Of a stretch of 64,000 nucleotides of DNA, positions 20,779-32,432 are shown piece after piece; the stretch's first letter is position 1, and the number at the start of each line of letters is the position of its first letter. Origin of the DNA: Flectonema sp. DT1601 (taxonomy: Eukaryota; Euglenozoa; Diplonemea; Diplonemida; Diplonemidae). The notes beneath the pieces were generated by a model that had not been told where the DNA came from, made no database searches, and saw nothing but the letters and a program-made list of their open reading frames with translations. The stretch spans positions 696,501 through 760,500 of the forward strand of contig OZ025838.1 of NCBI GenBank assembly GCA_964019425.1, written 5' to 3'. The translations under genes and the position numbers were made by a program.

Positions 20779-21594
20779 ATGACGTCCTCGCAGCTAATAC
20801 TGACGGCAGTCTGTTTTGACGGATACGATGTCCCACTCTCAGTCACTCCGCTAACAACTGTTGCTGATGTAAAGCAACAAATTGCTCACGAGATGAACTT
20901 CTCTCCATCTCACTTCTACTTGACTTTCGAAGGAGATGAGTTGGAAGACATCAGAGTAGTTGTTGACGCTGGAGTTAGTGATGGTGACGTCCTGGAGATT
21001 GAACGTTCGTCAAAGGCACGGGCGCTGTACAAACTCGGAAAGTTGAAACCAACAACAAACAACCTTCTGCAGGAAATCAAACTGTTTGGCCAGCTGGTAC
21101 CGACATTCATCCAGGCAGGAACTGAACTTAACGAACTAAGCGAGTACTGGACTCCGTTGATGGCCGCATGTCACGTTGGAAATATTGATGCTGCACAACA
21201 ACTTCTAAAACACAAAGTAGATCTTCACATCAGGGATTCTGAAGGATGCGTTGCTATGATGTACGCGGCTTGTGAAGATCGTTTGGAATGTTTAAAACTT
21301 TTAATTGAAAACGGAGCTGATATCCATCGACGTGACAAAGACGGATGGACAGCTCTAATGCACAGTGCTAAAATGGATGGCATCGACTGCCTTAAAGTAC
21401 TTCTCAATGAGGGTTCCGATATCAACGAGAGAGACAACAGCGGTTGGACTGCTTTAATGCATGCTGCTGCAGAAGGTTGTGCAGATAGCGTTAGGGTGTT
21501 GATTGACAGTGAGTCAGAAGTAAACGCTGTTTGTGATAACGAGATGAGCCCACTGATGTACTGCTGCTCGTTAACAGTTTCTGATACCTTCTAA
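20779..21594 (+). CDS. Ubiquitin-like domain plus ankyrin repeats protein
   Basis: A 271-residue protein. Residues ~5-78 read as a ubiquitin-like fold: alternating strands, TTVADVKQQIAHEMNF as the helix, then FYLTFEGDELEDIRVV and a GDVLEIE strand. About five ankyrin repeats follow (~123-270), with good cores such as DKDGWTALMHSAKMDGIDC and DNSGWTALMHAAAEGCADS. The Ubl has no C-terminal Gly-Gly, so it would be a fixed domain, for example a proteasome or ubiquitin-receptor contact, with ankyrins binding the partner. The protein stops inside the last repeat (MSPLMYCC), so a missed 3' exon is possible. Confidence 0.85.
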   Translation: MTSSQLILTAVCFDGYDVPLSVTPLTTVADVKQQIAHEMNFSPSHFYLTFEGDELEDIRVVVDAGVSDGDVLEIERSSKARALYKLGKLKPTTNNLLQEIKLFGQLVPTFIQAGTELNELSEYWTPLMAACHVGNIDAAQQLLKHKVDLHIRDSEGCVAMMYAACEDRLECLKLLIENGADIHRRDKDGWTALMHSAKMDGIDCLKVLLNEGSDINERDNSGWTALMHAAAEGCADSVRVLIDSESEVNAVCDNEMSPLMYCCSLTVSDTF

Positions 21595-24000
21595 TGTTAT
21601 TCATTACTTGCTAATTAAGAGGATTCTCTTACACAAATTAATTCCACTATTGGTAACAAAACGTTAAAAGACTGAATAATATTGATGTGCTGCTGTACTC
21701 CTGTGCATTGGTCACTTCACATTATAAGTCTGTTTTAATGTGTACCTTAAACCCGAACCGAAAGTCCTGTCCTAGAAATATTGCGATTCTGAAGTCTGGA
21801 CACGTTTCGCAGGTTTTTCTTTCCATCTTGTCCTTTATATAGTATTTGATTCTAACTGAACACATTTTATTAAAAACACGATACCGATTAAATAACAATA
21901 CATTTTACGACCAGATCTTTGAGTCGTCTTTGTCAGAGGCTCCCGTTCTTCGTTTTTCCCGTTTGTTTACATTTGTTTCTGGAGCTCCGACCACCTTATT
22001 CTTACTAATCCCTCAAGGTAAGTAACAAACACGAAAAGTTCGTATCGCTTACGACGAGTAGCATTTGATTGATATTGTGTTAGGGTCCCTCTTGTTTATG
22101 ATCTCAGATTCCATTCGTGTGATAAGATTGTTTGATCGTTTTGTTCACTACGATAGCCTTCTTTAACACTCTTGACACGTTGTGATGTGAGGTATTTAGG
22201 TTTCCCCATTTTTAATTAATTTTATTTTTTTCGTGTGATAAAGAGCATCGCAAATTGTACGTATTCTGCGTCCTGTCGATGATCCTCTTGAAACGTTACT
22301 ACACTTTTATGTTGTGTATTTAATTATCCCTCTCTCTCTCTCTCTCTCTCTTCTCTCGTTTTCAATACTATTGTAGGATACTGATACTGATTCTTTTTGT
22401 TTTTTCTTTCTCCACACGATCACGTAGTGTCTCAAAAGAAGTAGGGCTCATATCTCCTTAGTACGCAACGCGTTTATTATCTCTTCCGCAAAATGGAGTA
22501 CGGGACGCCTCCCAGTGCTACTTATTTACAAGAATTTATTTATTGTTTTCTTTTTCTCGCTTTAGCAACTTCAAGTTGGAAGTGCTCAAACACCTCTTGC
22601 TAGAAACACTTCCACACCCACAATTCCAAAAAACCGTTTTCTTCGCTCTTTATTTATTTGGTCAGCCAGCTGAAAGTGCTGATTGTCTTTTCCTCTCTGA
22701 GTCGTCGTCTTTATTTGAGATGATTTATTATTGTAGATGATTCCTTGATGAGAATTGTTAGCAATAATAATACTGTTAGGGAATGAAGAGTATTCTTGTT
22801 TTGTGCACTCAATGGTTCTTATATTCCGAAACCTTTCGGATAGTACAACACGTTGTTCTTCTGTTGTCAAAGAAGAGAAGTTGCTGTACTTTTCAATTGC
22901 TTGGAATGTCTGGCACTTTTGAGTGACAAAAAACTATTTTTAACGCGCAAATGTTTAGCAATCTTTGTGACTTCCTCATGAAGTTTTGAATAACTTATCG
23001 TAACGCTTACCCAAACATGAGGTGTGTCTCCTTAGCGTGTGTGATGAAATAATACCGAAAGAACAATAAAAAACTCTTTTATGCTGGCAACATACTTCGC
23101 AGGATACAATTTCTGTATTAGTGCACGCTTGTCAATCCTACAAGAAGGATGCTATCTAAGCGTGCGTTGTATTTCGAGTCCCTCTTGCGTTGTATTTCTT
23201 ACTATCCTTTGGAGGTCAGTTTTGTGTTCCGTCGGGCAAAATTGGTTTTGTCGCAAAATTGTACCTCTCTGTCAACAATGATTATAATTTTGATGTTTTT
23301 CTTTTTATTTTATTCATTGGCAGGGTGGAGCGGCTTCTAAGGGAACGCCCACCTCCCTAATGTTATTAATAATCCTTCTTGTTGGAGGAATAATGCGATT
23401 CATCTTATCGAAGAAGTGTAGTTGATGTGGAGTAACTATCTGAGTTGTTATTTAGAAAAGTAGTTCGAGGATGTCGTTCTCTTTTCTTAATTCTGATAAA
23501 CTTTCCTGCGCCTTGCACGCCGCGCTGTTAGTGTTGTCTCTTACTTTGATAGACTACTAACCGCGTCAATATCAGTCCTATTTCTCTATCTTTTCTAAAC
23601 TAGAAAATAATTTTCATTTTCTCTGCAGCCAGGAAAAGCGCGCTTGGGAAACCCTTCCCGAGCTGCCAGACTTCTTCTAAAAGCGATTGTTGTATTCGCT
23701 GAAAGGCATCTCTCCTCCTCGTTGAGTTCAATCTGGTTTTTGTTTTGTGCTCCTACACGCGCTGTTTAACTAAATTAATTAATAGTTAAACAACGAGGAG
23801 AAGGGCAACACTATTTGGTGTCGTTCACTTTAATATTTGCGTTCGAACTGTTTCACTTTTTAGTCGTATCGTTCCTTACTCTCAGTTCCAGTTTTTTTAT
23901 GTTAATTTAGCAAAGTTTGTTATCAGGAGGAGGGGACTCACAAATCATGAAACCTGCTGGTCGCACAATTTTTATATTTCTGTTTTAAAATAAATTTAAG
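21595..24000 (+). other. 2.4-kb gene-poor region
   Basis: No gene supported. It contains an (CT)11 microsatellite at 22330-22351 and several short frames without protein-like composition. Several AGs lie before 24001, including TATGTTAATTTAG near 23911. Confidence 0.55.
22330..22351 (+). repeat. (CT)11 microsatellite
   Basis: Eleven CT units in intergenic DNA, continuing imperfectly as TTCTCTC. Confidence 0.9.
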
Positions 24001-26268
24001 ATGAATTACATGTATTCCTCCTCCTCAGGCAACATGACACGATATTCTACTGGTGATGGGAGTGTTCAGGCTTTGAAGAAAGAATTAGAAGAAGAGAGAT
24101 TGAAAAGTATGAAAGTAGAAGACATGTTTAAAGAACTTTGTGGTGAATTAGGATTTGAAGGGAGAACTGGAGAGACAAGTGAAGCAGAAGAACCGACTGA
24201 AGTACCGCCAACATCTCCAGATCCGAAGAGATCGCTTTCACCTCCAATTTCATCTCCTCCTCCAACACCTCCGACAGGAAATCGAATTAGTTCTCTTTTT
24301 TCAACACTCGGAGCTCCCAGTTATTCAGATCGCTCAAATAATATTACAGACGGTGTCATCACAGCACCTGGTGCTTCTCCTCATTTCTCAGTTCCTCTCG
24401 CGTCGGTATATCCCGATGTGAAGGAAGATGTATTTGCACCTGAACCAGCTCCACTCGACATCATTCCAAAACCAGAATCACTACCACGACAGAATGAGAG
24501 GATTGAAGGATTGCCAACCAGTCCTGTTGTCAGATCTGCTTCTATTACTTCTGATCCTCCAACAACCTCATTACCGATTATATCCGGCAGTGGAGGTAGA
24601 GGTGGTAATTTATTGTCAACTCAACAAGTTGGTTATTCAAATCAACAACAGCGAACTTCAGCACCTCATCAACATGGCGGATCTCAATTACAATATTACT
24701 CTCTCCAACCATCATCTCCTGTACCTCGTGTTTCTACTTCTGAGATTGGAACTTCTGCTAATCCACCGAGCTTACAAGGGGCGAGGAATTCAATTACGAG
24801 TGGGAGATCATCGTACGTCTCATCAGCTTCAACAGTTCCTACTCTTCAAGGGAGGGTTGCAAAGGAACCTTTAGCAACTCAGACTCAGACTCAGACGCAG
24901 ACGAGTCGCATGGCTATTCAAACATCAACACCAAGTAGTGATTATGATACCGCAAGAAATCCACAACAATCAAAAACACTACATACTCCACAACGAATCG
25001 TAACACCAGCAACTGCATCAACTACTGCAGCCTCTAAAGAAACTACTGTTGGGAATGAAGAAGAAATAAACAATTGGATTACTGAAGGCATCTCTCCAAT
25101 AAAAGTTTTAGGACCCATGCTCTCAAGAGTATTTGACGAAGTCTTAGCAAGTGGAAGTCTTGCAAACAATCCCGTGATATTACAATACAAAGCAGCAGAA
25201 CAACTCCGAAAACAAGACTGGAAGGAATCTGTGACGGGGTTGATCAATTCTCAGAGATTCCTCTCACCGTTTTTAAATGAAAATAATATTTTATTTAAGC
25301 AACAGCTGCAGTCAGGTGGGTTATCACTAATCAAGAAACACGGTACGTCTCTTCGATGTGTGATATCTGGTCCAAAGGATTGTGGGAAGTCAACTTACTT
25401 ACATGTGATCTCAAGAGTTCTGATTGAGGAATTATTATCAACAAACACACGTGATAAAGTATTAATTATTCCTATTGACTGGGATATATACCTTGGATCT
25501 TCTAGTATTGATCTCGGAGTCATTTACTGTCAGTTAGTCTCTCACTTTATCGATTGCTTAGTGGCTCAGGTTCCTTCTCTTCGGAGATGGAAATCACAAT
25601 TAGCGAGTTATTGGAAGAAGGTTGTGACTCAATCAAGAATGCCAAGTCTTCCGTCTGATTTCATTCAAACATATGAACAAGTTGCTGTAACTTGGAGAGC
25701 TCTTTGTGGATCTCTTCAGGCAGCATTTTCAAATTTTGAATACGAAAATTTTATATCACTTTTTATGAGTGTACCCGACACGTTTTCTAAATGTTTTGAT
25801 TTTGAGGAAACGATGTGGTTGGTCGACAACTTCGTTTCATTAGAAACTTTAATATCATCCGACGGTAAAGGAAGTGCAGCACCAGCAGGTTTAACATTAC
25901 AATCGGGAATGATGAATTCACTTCGATACTTAAATAGTTTTTGTATCCTGACATCTGAAGATGAATCTCATGTTTATAACTTAACTGGGAAGATAGCTGC
26001 ACCAGTTCAAGGTGTTGTGTCTCAATCAGAACTGACTCGACTCTTCCCTGGTCTTCCTTCTGTCGTCCGTTGTAATGGAAAGGAATACGGAGTTTCTGTT
26101 TTCTGTGGATGTCCTGGATATTTAGTACCATTCGTTAAACTATTCGAAGCTTCGATTCCATCACAAAAAGCTGAAGATGGAATTCAACGATCTGTCGAAT
26201 TCTACGGCTCTGATGTTGAAACCCTCCTCGAGAGACTTGCTCAAATTAGCTGGGAGAGGGGTTCTTAA
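24001..26268 (+). CDS. P-loop (STAND/AAA-like) NTPase-like protein with disordered N-terminus
   Basis: A 755-residue protein in one exon. The first ~350 residues are Ser/Pro/Thr/Gln-rich disorder, with a short N-terminal coiled coil (~20-50) and a QTQTQTQT stretch. From ~350 the sequence is folded. Walker A GPKDCGKST is at 457-465, and a hydrophobic strand ending in Asp (MWLVDN, Asp609) may be Walker B. Lys-Ser-Thr supports nucleotide binding, but no sensor or arginine-finger motif is clear. Single P-loops of this kind occur in STAND, ORC-like and AAA proteins. Substrate and partner unknown. Confidence 0.7.
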   Translation: MNYMYSSSSGNMTRYSTGDGSVQALKKELEEERLKSMKVEDMFKELCGELGFEGRTGETSEAEEPTEVPPTSPDPKRSLSPPISSPPPTPPTGNRISSLFSTLGAPSYSDRSNNITDGVITAPGASPHFSVPLASVYPDVKEDVFAPEPAPLDIIPKPESLPRQNERIEGLPTSPVVRSASITSDPPTTSLPIISGSGGRGGNLLSTQQVGYSNQQQRTSAPHQHGGSQLQYYSLQPSSPVPRVSTSEIGTSANPPSLQGARNSITSGRSSYVSSASTVPTLQGRVAKEPLATQTQTQTQTSRMAIQTSTPSSDYDTARNPQQSKTLHTPQRIVTPATASTTAASKETTVGNEEEINNWITEGISPIKVLGPMLSRVFDEVLASGSLANNPVILQYKAAEQLRKQDWKESVTGLINSQRFLSPFLNENNILFKQQLQSGGLSLIKKHGTSLRCVISGPKDCGKSTYLHVISRVLIEELLSTNTRDKVLIIPIDWDIYLGSSSIDLGVIYCQLVSHFIDCLVAQVPSLRRWKSQLASYWKKVVTQSRMPSLPSDFIQTYEQVAVTWRALCGSLQAAFSNFEYENFISLFMSVPDTFSKCFDFEETMWLVDNFVSLETLISSDGKGSAAPAGLTLQSGMMNSLRYLNSFCILTSEDESHVYNLTGKIAAPVQGVVSQSELTRLFPGLPSVVRCNGKEYGVSVFCGCPGYLVPFVKLFEASIPSQKAEDGIQRSVEFYGSDVETLLERLAQISWERGS

Positions 26269-26864
26269 TATTCAAAAGTATAATTGAGCCTTGGATCTTG
26301 TTCGCTAATTCCTGAGGGGGGGTGAAGTATAATGGGAATAAAGAATCACTTGCATCGGGGTCAATTATATTTCCTTCCATACAAAAAGTGTGGATGCAAA
26401 AAAAAAAAAGAAAAAAAAGTAAAAACAATGAAATTTAAAAAAAAGATTCCCTTCCCTCGACCTTAGTTTTTATTTCGTTGTAGTTGCCACCTCCCCATGC
26501 GGGAAGTCTCATAAATTACTAACGTAACTTTTATTATAATTATTAGTTACTTTGATACAACACTTGCTCAAGTGGTTATCCTCCCAGAAGGAAATATCAT
26601 TCATTAACATTTCCCCTTTGTGACCTTTTCTGTATAATCTTCTTGTTAAGTCTTTTAATTATCTGATACAACTGTAACCTGATTCGAATAGATGTTTGTG
26701 TGACAGCCGATGACGTTAGTTATTTACTTATTTCTTTTAAAAAGGTATTTTTTTTTTTTTTTTTTTTTTGTAAATTCATAGTAGTTCATATTTTTTTACA
26801 GGCCTCTGGTGGGGTGGTTGCAGGCCATCAAAAAAAAAAAAAAAAAAAAAAATCACAAAAAAAA
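26269..26864 (+). other. Intergenic region and 5' leader
   Basis: 3' UTR, T-runs near 26748-26769, then a leader acceptor at 26801 and a leader containing a run of 23 A (26830-26852) just upstream of the CRM1 ATG. Confidence 0.6.
26787..26801 (+). promoter_or_regulatory. Putative trans-splice acceptor
   Basis: TCATATTTTTTTACAG gives a 63-base leader, ATG-free, before the start at 26865. Confidence 0.55.
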
Positions 26865-29800
26865 ATGACGACGATGGACACAAAAATACAACAAATGAGA
26901 GTAATTCTAGACTTTACTAAACCACTATCTATTCCTTTATTTGATAGTGTTGTTCAAGTTGTGTATGGAGGAACTGGTCCAGGACAACTACTAAATGCCG
27001 CAGTCAGAGTACTTGAAGAGTATAAAAGCCATCCAGACGCATGGGGACAAGCTGATGTCATTCTGAGAGAGTCAACAGAAATGGCTGGAAAGTTTGTAGC
27101 TCTTCAATCTCTTGACGAGACAATAAATAAAAGATGGAATGTCTTACCTGAAGACAGTAGACTTGGTGTTAGAAACTTTATTATCGAACTCATCATGGAC
27201 ATGAGCTCATCAGTAGAGAAGCTTCGAGCAAGTAAAATGATTTTGGAAAAAATTAACACAACACTTGTGTATATTCTTAAAAAAGACTGGCCAGAACGTT
27301 GGCCGACATTCATACAAGAAATTGTTGACTCTGCCAAGTTCAGTGACACACTCATGCATAATAATCTGGCGATTCTAAGACAGCTTTCAGAAGAAATCTT
27401 TGACTTTAGTCAGGGCAGGATGACACGTCAACAAATTAAACTTCGTAAAGAAGCTTTGAATAAAGAATTCCCATCAGTGTTTTCACTTATTAATTACGTC
27501 TTATCAAACAAAGAAGATCCTCATTTAATTAACGAAGCCTTGAAATGTTTATTAGCAACTCTAAGTTGGATACCTTTGGGATTTATGTTTGAGACAAACT
27601 TAGTAGCAATGTTAGTACAGAGATTCATACCCGTTAGTGTCACGAGGAATGCTGCTTGTAAGTGTCTTACTGAGATTGCAAGTCTAAGCGAAGGATTAAC
27701 ATCAGCTAATAAAGAATTATATCAACAACTACTTCACGGAATGTCACAACAGCTCCAGCAAATCATTCCTGTTCCACAAACAGTATCACACACTCAAGTT
27801 GTTGCAAGTTTTCATGCAACTACCAGTGATGACGGTGGTAACAATGAGGAATTTATTCAAATTTTGGCTCAATTTTTTACAGCTTTATTTAAAAACCATC
27901 TTCCAGAATTAGATGTAAATCCTCAAAACCACGCTGCCATCCTTGATATTCATTTCTACTTACTCGGAATCACAAACATCGATGACAAGGAAATGTTCAA
28001 AGCCTGTATTGAATACTGGATGTGGATATCAGAATTTGTATTTATGAGTTCTCAGCGAGTCAGTCTTTACGGAGAATTGTTTTCCGAAGTCCGTCGAATG
28101 ATGATAAGGAGAATGGCTCGTCCGGAGGAAGTTATAATATTTGAAGACGAAAACGGTGAAATAAAAAAAGAAATCATGAAAAGCGTTGATTCCATCGCTC
28201 TCTACAACACCATGAGAGAAGCCTTAGTCTTCCTAACTCATTTAGACACCAAGGATACAGAAGCAATAATGCTTGACCAATTATTGTTTATTAGAAATCA
28301 CTTAAGTGAGTTCTCTCCTGGAATTCTTGCCACCCTTTGCTGGGCAATCGGATCGATAAGCGGTGCAATGGTTCAAGAAGATGAGACAAAATTTTTAATA
28401 ATTGCAATTCAAGAACTACTGTACATGTGTAATCGCATTCAAGGTAGAGAAAACAAAGCGAGCGTCGCATCAGATGTGATGTACGTAGTTGGACAATATC
28501 CTCGATTCTTAAGAGTGGAATCTCATTGGAGTTTTTTAAAAGTTGTGATTGATAAGTTATTTGAATTCATGCATGAAAAGTTTGAAGGTGTTAAGGACAT
28601 GGCTGTCGAAACTTTTTTAAAGATTGCGAACTCATGCAAAGAAGACTTCGTACGACCACACGCAAATGATCCTGATATTTATGTTGCTCAAATAGTTAAA
28701 GATGTGGATAGAAATACCAGAGACTTAGAAAATAAACACATGCGTGTATTCTATGAAGCCGCTAGTATGGTAATCAACTCTGCCCCTCGTGACTTTCAAG
28801 AAGGACTGGTTGCACAACTAATGAGATTACCAAATCAACGATGGGGCAATATTATGCAAACAGCTCACGTTAACAGTAGTAATCTATCAGTTGTGGATGT
28901 CATGAAAGATTTAAATCACATTTTAAAATTAAACGTCTGCACTGCAGCTTCTGTAGGCGCTGGTTTCAAACAACAAATGTTCGATATCTTCGCAGACCTA
29001 ATGCAGCTCTACGCCCTTTACAGTCAACTTATAAGTAGTGAAGTGAGTACTCATGGAGTTGCTATAACTCGACACATGCATGTACGACAAATGCGAATTG
29101 TAAAAAAAGAAACCCTCCGATTGATTGAAGAATACGTAAAGAAGAGTGATGATACTCAACAAGTAACAAATACAGTTATCCCTCCACTTCTAAACACTGT
29201 ACTGTCTGATTATAATAAATCAGTTGAGCAAGCCAAGGATGCACAAGTGTTGTCGTTGTGTACTATTCTAGTTCAGCGTTTTGGTAATGACATTCAACAA
29301 CAAATACCTCAAATATTAGATGCGACACTTCACGTCACGTTAGATATGATTGGTAAGAATCAATCTGACTTTCCTGAACATCGAGTTAATCTTTTTAAAT
29401 TCTTGAGATGTCTTAATAGCTGTTGTTTCTCAACATTCCTCTCTGCGTTACAAGTCTCACCATCAATCATGGAAGCGATTGTGGCGGCTTTAAAACACAC
29501 GGACCGGACGGTTGAAGAAATCGGTCTCGAAACTCTCCACGAGTTTCTTAATTCTGTAGCTCGTGCTCCTATAGCTGGAGACTTTTATCAGGTGTGTTGT
29601 CGTTTTTATTTATTTTTTTTTTTTTTGTTTTTATCATCCGAGAATTAAATAATAATAACAACCGACCAACAGATGTATTTCATCAATCTCGTCCACGCTA
29701 TTTTCAACGTGCTGACCGATTCGATGCACAAGACCGGATTTAAACTTCACTGTAAGATTCTCCAACACCTTATCCACATTGCATCTGTTGCCACTGAGCA

Positions 29801-31240
29801 TGGGAAGGTGATTTCTTCTACTCAGGATCCTTCAAAGCGGGCAGATATATTTTTACAGGAACATTTAACAAAGCAACTGTCTGCTTTCCAGAATTTGAAC
29901 CAGCAGCAAGTGTGTTAATTATCTTAAATAATAACTCATCAATTTGTTATTACAAAGTGAATTACTATAATAATTAAATCAAACAAAAACAGATAAATAA
30001 TTTTACTCAGGGGCTGTTCAGCAACTTTCGCGATGATAAACTGTTCAAGAGTCACATAAGAGATTTCTTGGTTTGTGTTTTTTATTTTTTTTTAAATACC
30101 GTTATTTCTTATGGTATTGTCTTTTTATGGTTTATTTTCCTCCATGAGACAGGGATTCTGTCTGCGTTCAACGAAAAATGTAAAAAAAAAAAAAAAAAAC
30201 CCTCTCAAGTTTACAAGTCTGTTCTCATATTTAGTCCTGTCTTTACATTTCCGTCAAATAAATAAACCATATTACCGTAGTAATCAAAAGTAATATAATA
30301 CTTGGTCAGGTCATTCTTTGGTGTTTTTTAAAATATATGATTGCTGGCGGACATGTTTTCCCGGTACAAATCCTCTCTTTTATTTTGTCTCTTATAATCG
30401 TTAAGTTATGTTGTTCTTCCTACGCACGTTCTGTAGGAAGTGCAGCATGCCAGTTGATATGGTAGAGTGTATCGTTGCTATTGCTTAGAAACAGAACTTC
30501 GGTGAGATATTCTACCCCGAGATTTGATGGGTGTATTTGTTCTGTCTACGAGAAGAGGAGTCGAGTAGCTGCTTTATTATCTCTCCTGTCCCAGGACTGA
30601 TTTAGACCTGATTCTGTTCAGCATCGTCTTGTTGGATGCTTTCTTCGGAGGTGCCTTCGTAACTGGCGTTGGTGTGTTACTGTGTGCTGGAGGATTTCGT
30701 TTATTCTGATGAGGCACTTCAGGTGTTGATGTTTGTTGTAGGACGTAATGTTCTATTGAAAGATTTGTTCTTGCAACATCTGCTTGCAAAATATTGGATC
30801 CTTTCTTGCAAAATCCTGATAAGTTTGGTGATCCAGTATGGTGATTACTTGCCCATCAGTTTAGCTTGCACACTGTCTGGCTTAGCGCTCATATACATTG
30901 CCCTGTGGCTTCCATGTTCTACGCATTTGGAATCCTATGATCTGAATGACTAATCCGAATGTTGCTTTTTTGCCTGACAATTCGGATGCAAAACAATAAA
31001 CACAATTAAATATTATTATCAACACATACCTCTTCTGATTTATGTATTCGAACTCCACCCAAACCCAAACAGGTTGAACTCCAAGAATTCTCCACTCAGG
31101 ACAACACTGATCTCTACGATGATCAAAAGCAAGCTGACGATGCTACAAAAACTAAAAGACAAGAAGTTCCTGGAATGATGCCTCAGCAAAGAGCGATTGA
31201 CATCTCGCAAATATCAATCGGAGAAATCGGAGAGAATTAG
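26865..31240 (+). CDS. XPO1: Exportin-1 / CRM1 nuclear export receptor
   Basis: Four exons in phase 0: 26865-29591, 29673-29909, 29993-30070 and 31073-31240; 1,069 residues, against 1,071 in human. Marks of the family: the importin-beta N-terminal domain with LKKDWPERWPTFIQEIV, the PRDFQEGLV and GQYPRFLR segments, and the C-terminal FTQGLFSNFRDDKLFKSHIR. It exports leucine-rich NES cargo with Ran-GTP through the nuclear pore. Cys522, in YMCNRIQGRENK, aligns with human Cys528, the leptomycin B target. Introns are 81, 83 and 1,002 bases, with donors GTGTGT, GTGTGT and GTTTGT and all acceptors ending ACAG. The ATG at 26865 was chosen over upstream in-frame sequence because it follows the leader acceptor. 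Confidence 0.96.
30071..31072 (+). other. 1,002-base intron 3 of CRM1
   Basis: More than three times the next longest intron here (285) and roughly ten times the usual one. Donor GTTTGT, acceptor CCAAACAG. On the minus strand, about 30577-30840 is a stop-free, Pro/Thr/Lys-rich frame (PHQNKRNPPAHSNTP, SNKTMLNRIRSKSVLGQER) that reads like protein. The opposite + strand frame 30669-30953 is also open. Gained DNA is likely; no known element was recognised. Confidence 0.7.
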
Positions 31241-32432
31241 TCACGCGATGCATTGATTTCTTAGATCAGTTATTCGGATGCTAAAACGATTTTCGCGGAT
31301 CAGTCAAGTTGAATGTACTGTTCCTTCTCACTGATGCGTCACACCTATGGTGAATTGCCATGGTGACTACTGTACTCAGGTACGTGAGCAATGTTCAACT
31401 GTGTAGCAACGCCTAGTCAGGTTGTAGACAAAACGTAGTTCAAGCAGCCAATCTATTTCCTAACTCGTAGCATCACGGTTCTTCAGCTGTGCTATGTCTA
31501 CGAGGGACGTTGAAAAGGCGGTACCCAGACACTGAGCTGCTGAAAAAAACATTAAAATTATTTCTAAAAAAAAGAAAATTTTTTTGTTTGTGGAGTTTTT
31601 TGAGCGTGCTGGTCGTACGCACGCCAGTGGCTTTCCACTGTTCTTAGGTATACTTTTTTTTTTTTTTTTTTTTTTTTTTTCCTTTTTGAGAAAGAATTAT
31701 TGCAGTTTTTTTTTTACTTTTTTTGAAAGTTTTTTTTTATTTATATTTTTTTGATGTTCTTTTCTGTTCCCTTTCGGAGGAAGAAGGGTAAAACGGTGAG
31801 GGATTAAAAAAAAAAAAAAAAAAAAAAAACTAAATCATAGTGTTGTGTGTAGTACCGCTACTGTTACCGACAGCCACCTTCCCTATCTTGGTAGTCGGTC
31901 GGTTTGGTAGTTTGTCGTTTTCCCTGATTAGATTTATTGCTTTTATTTTATAAAGAGAAAGTCTGACGGTAAAAAAAAAAACGGATAAGCCCCTCAACCT
32001 AAAAAGTTTTCCTGACCAGAAAATTATATATAGTGCCAAAAAAAAAAAAAAAAAATAGAATTGGTTTCTATTCTCGTGGTATTTCCTTTGATTGAGACGG
32101 GCAATGTAACTCAGTTACTTTTTATTATTTATCCTGCTGGTACTGACAAGGAAATACAAGGAAGAGGGACGACTTAAGGGAAAAAAAAAAACGACGGAAA
32201 GAAAAAAAAAAAAGTTGAAAATAAAAAGGGAGAATAAAGTAACCTTTTTTTTAACGTACAGTTGCAGGACAGCTCTGTCGTGTCCATTAGAATTTGCAAT
32301 TAAAATAATACTTTTGAATACTGTTTTATGTCTTTTAATTTACTTCTCTCTTGCAGCTGCTTTCGATCGATGGTTGTGACAAAACTAATTTATAATTAAG
32401 TTCTTCAGTCCCCTAATCACATTTCTAATAAA
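31241..32432 (+). other. Intergenic region
   Basis: 3' UTR and spacer with long T-runs near 31652-31681, an A-run near 31806-31829 and another near 32038-32054. No gene supported. The HisD leader acceptor is at 32356. Confidence 0.6.
32339..32356 (+). promoter_or_regulatory. Putative trans-splice acceptor
   Basis: TTTACTTCTCTCTTGCAG. A leader from here would contain a 9-codon upstream ORF (32370-32399). A second AG at 32408 (GTTCTTCAG) would exclude it. Confidence 0.5.

Noticed and set aside
26700-26864. Phe/Lys-rich N-terminal extension of CRM1
   Set aside because: It translates a T-run, a leader acceptor and an A-run; CRM1 proteins start close to the ATG at 26865.
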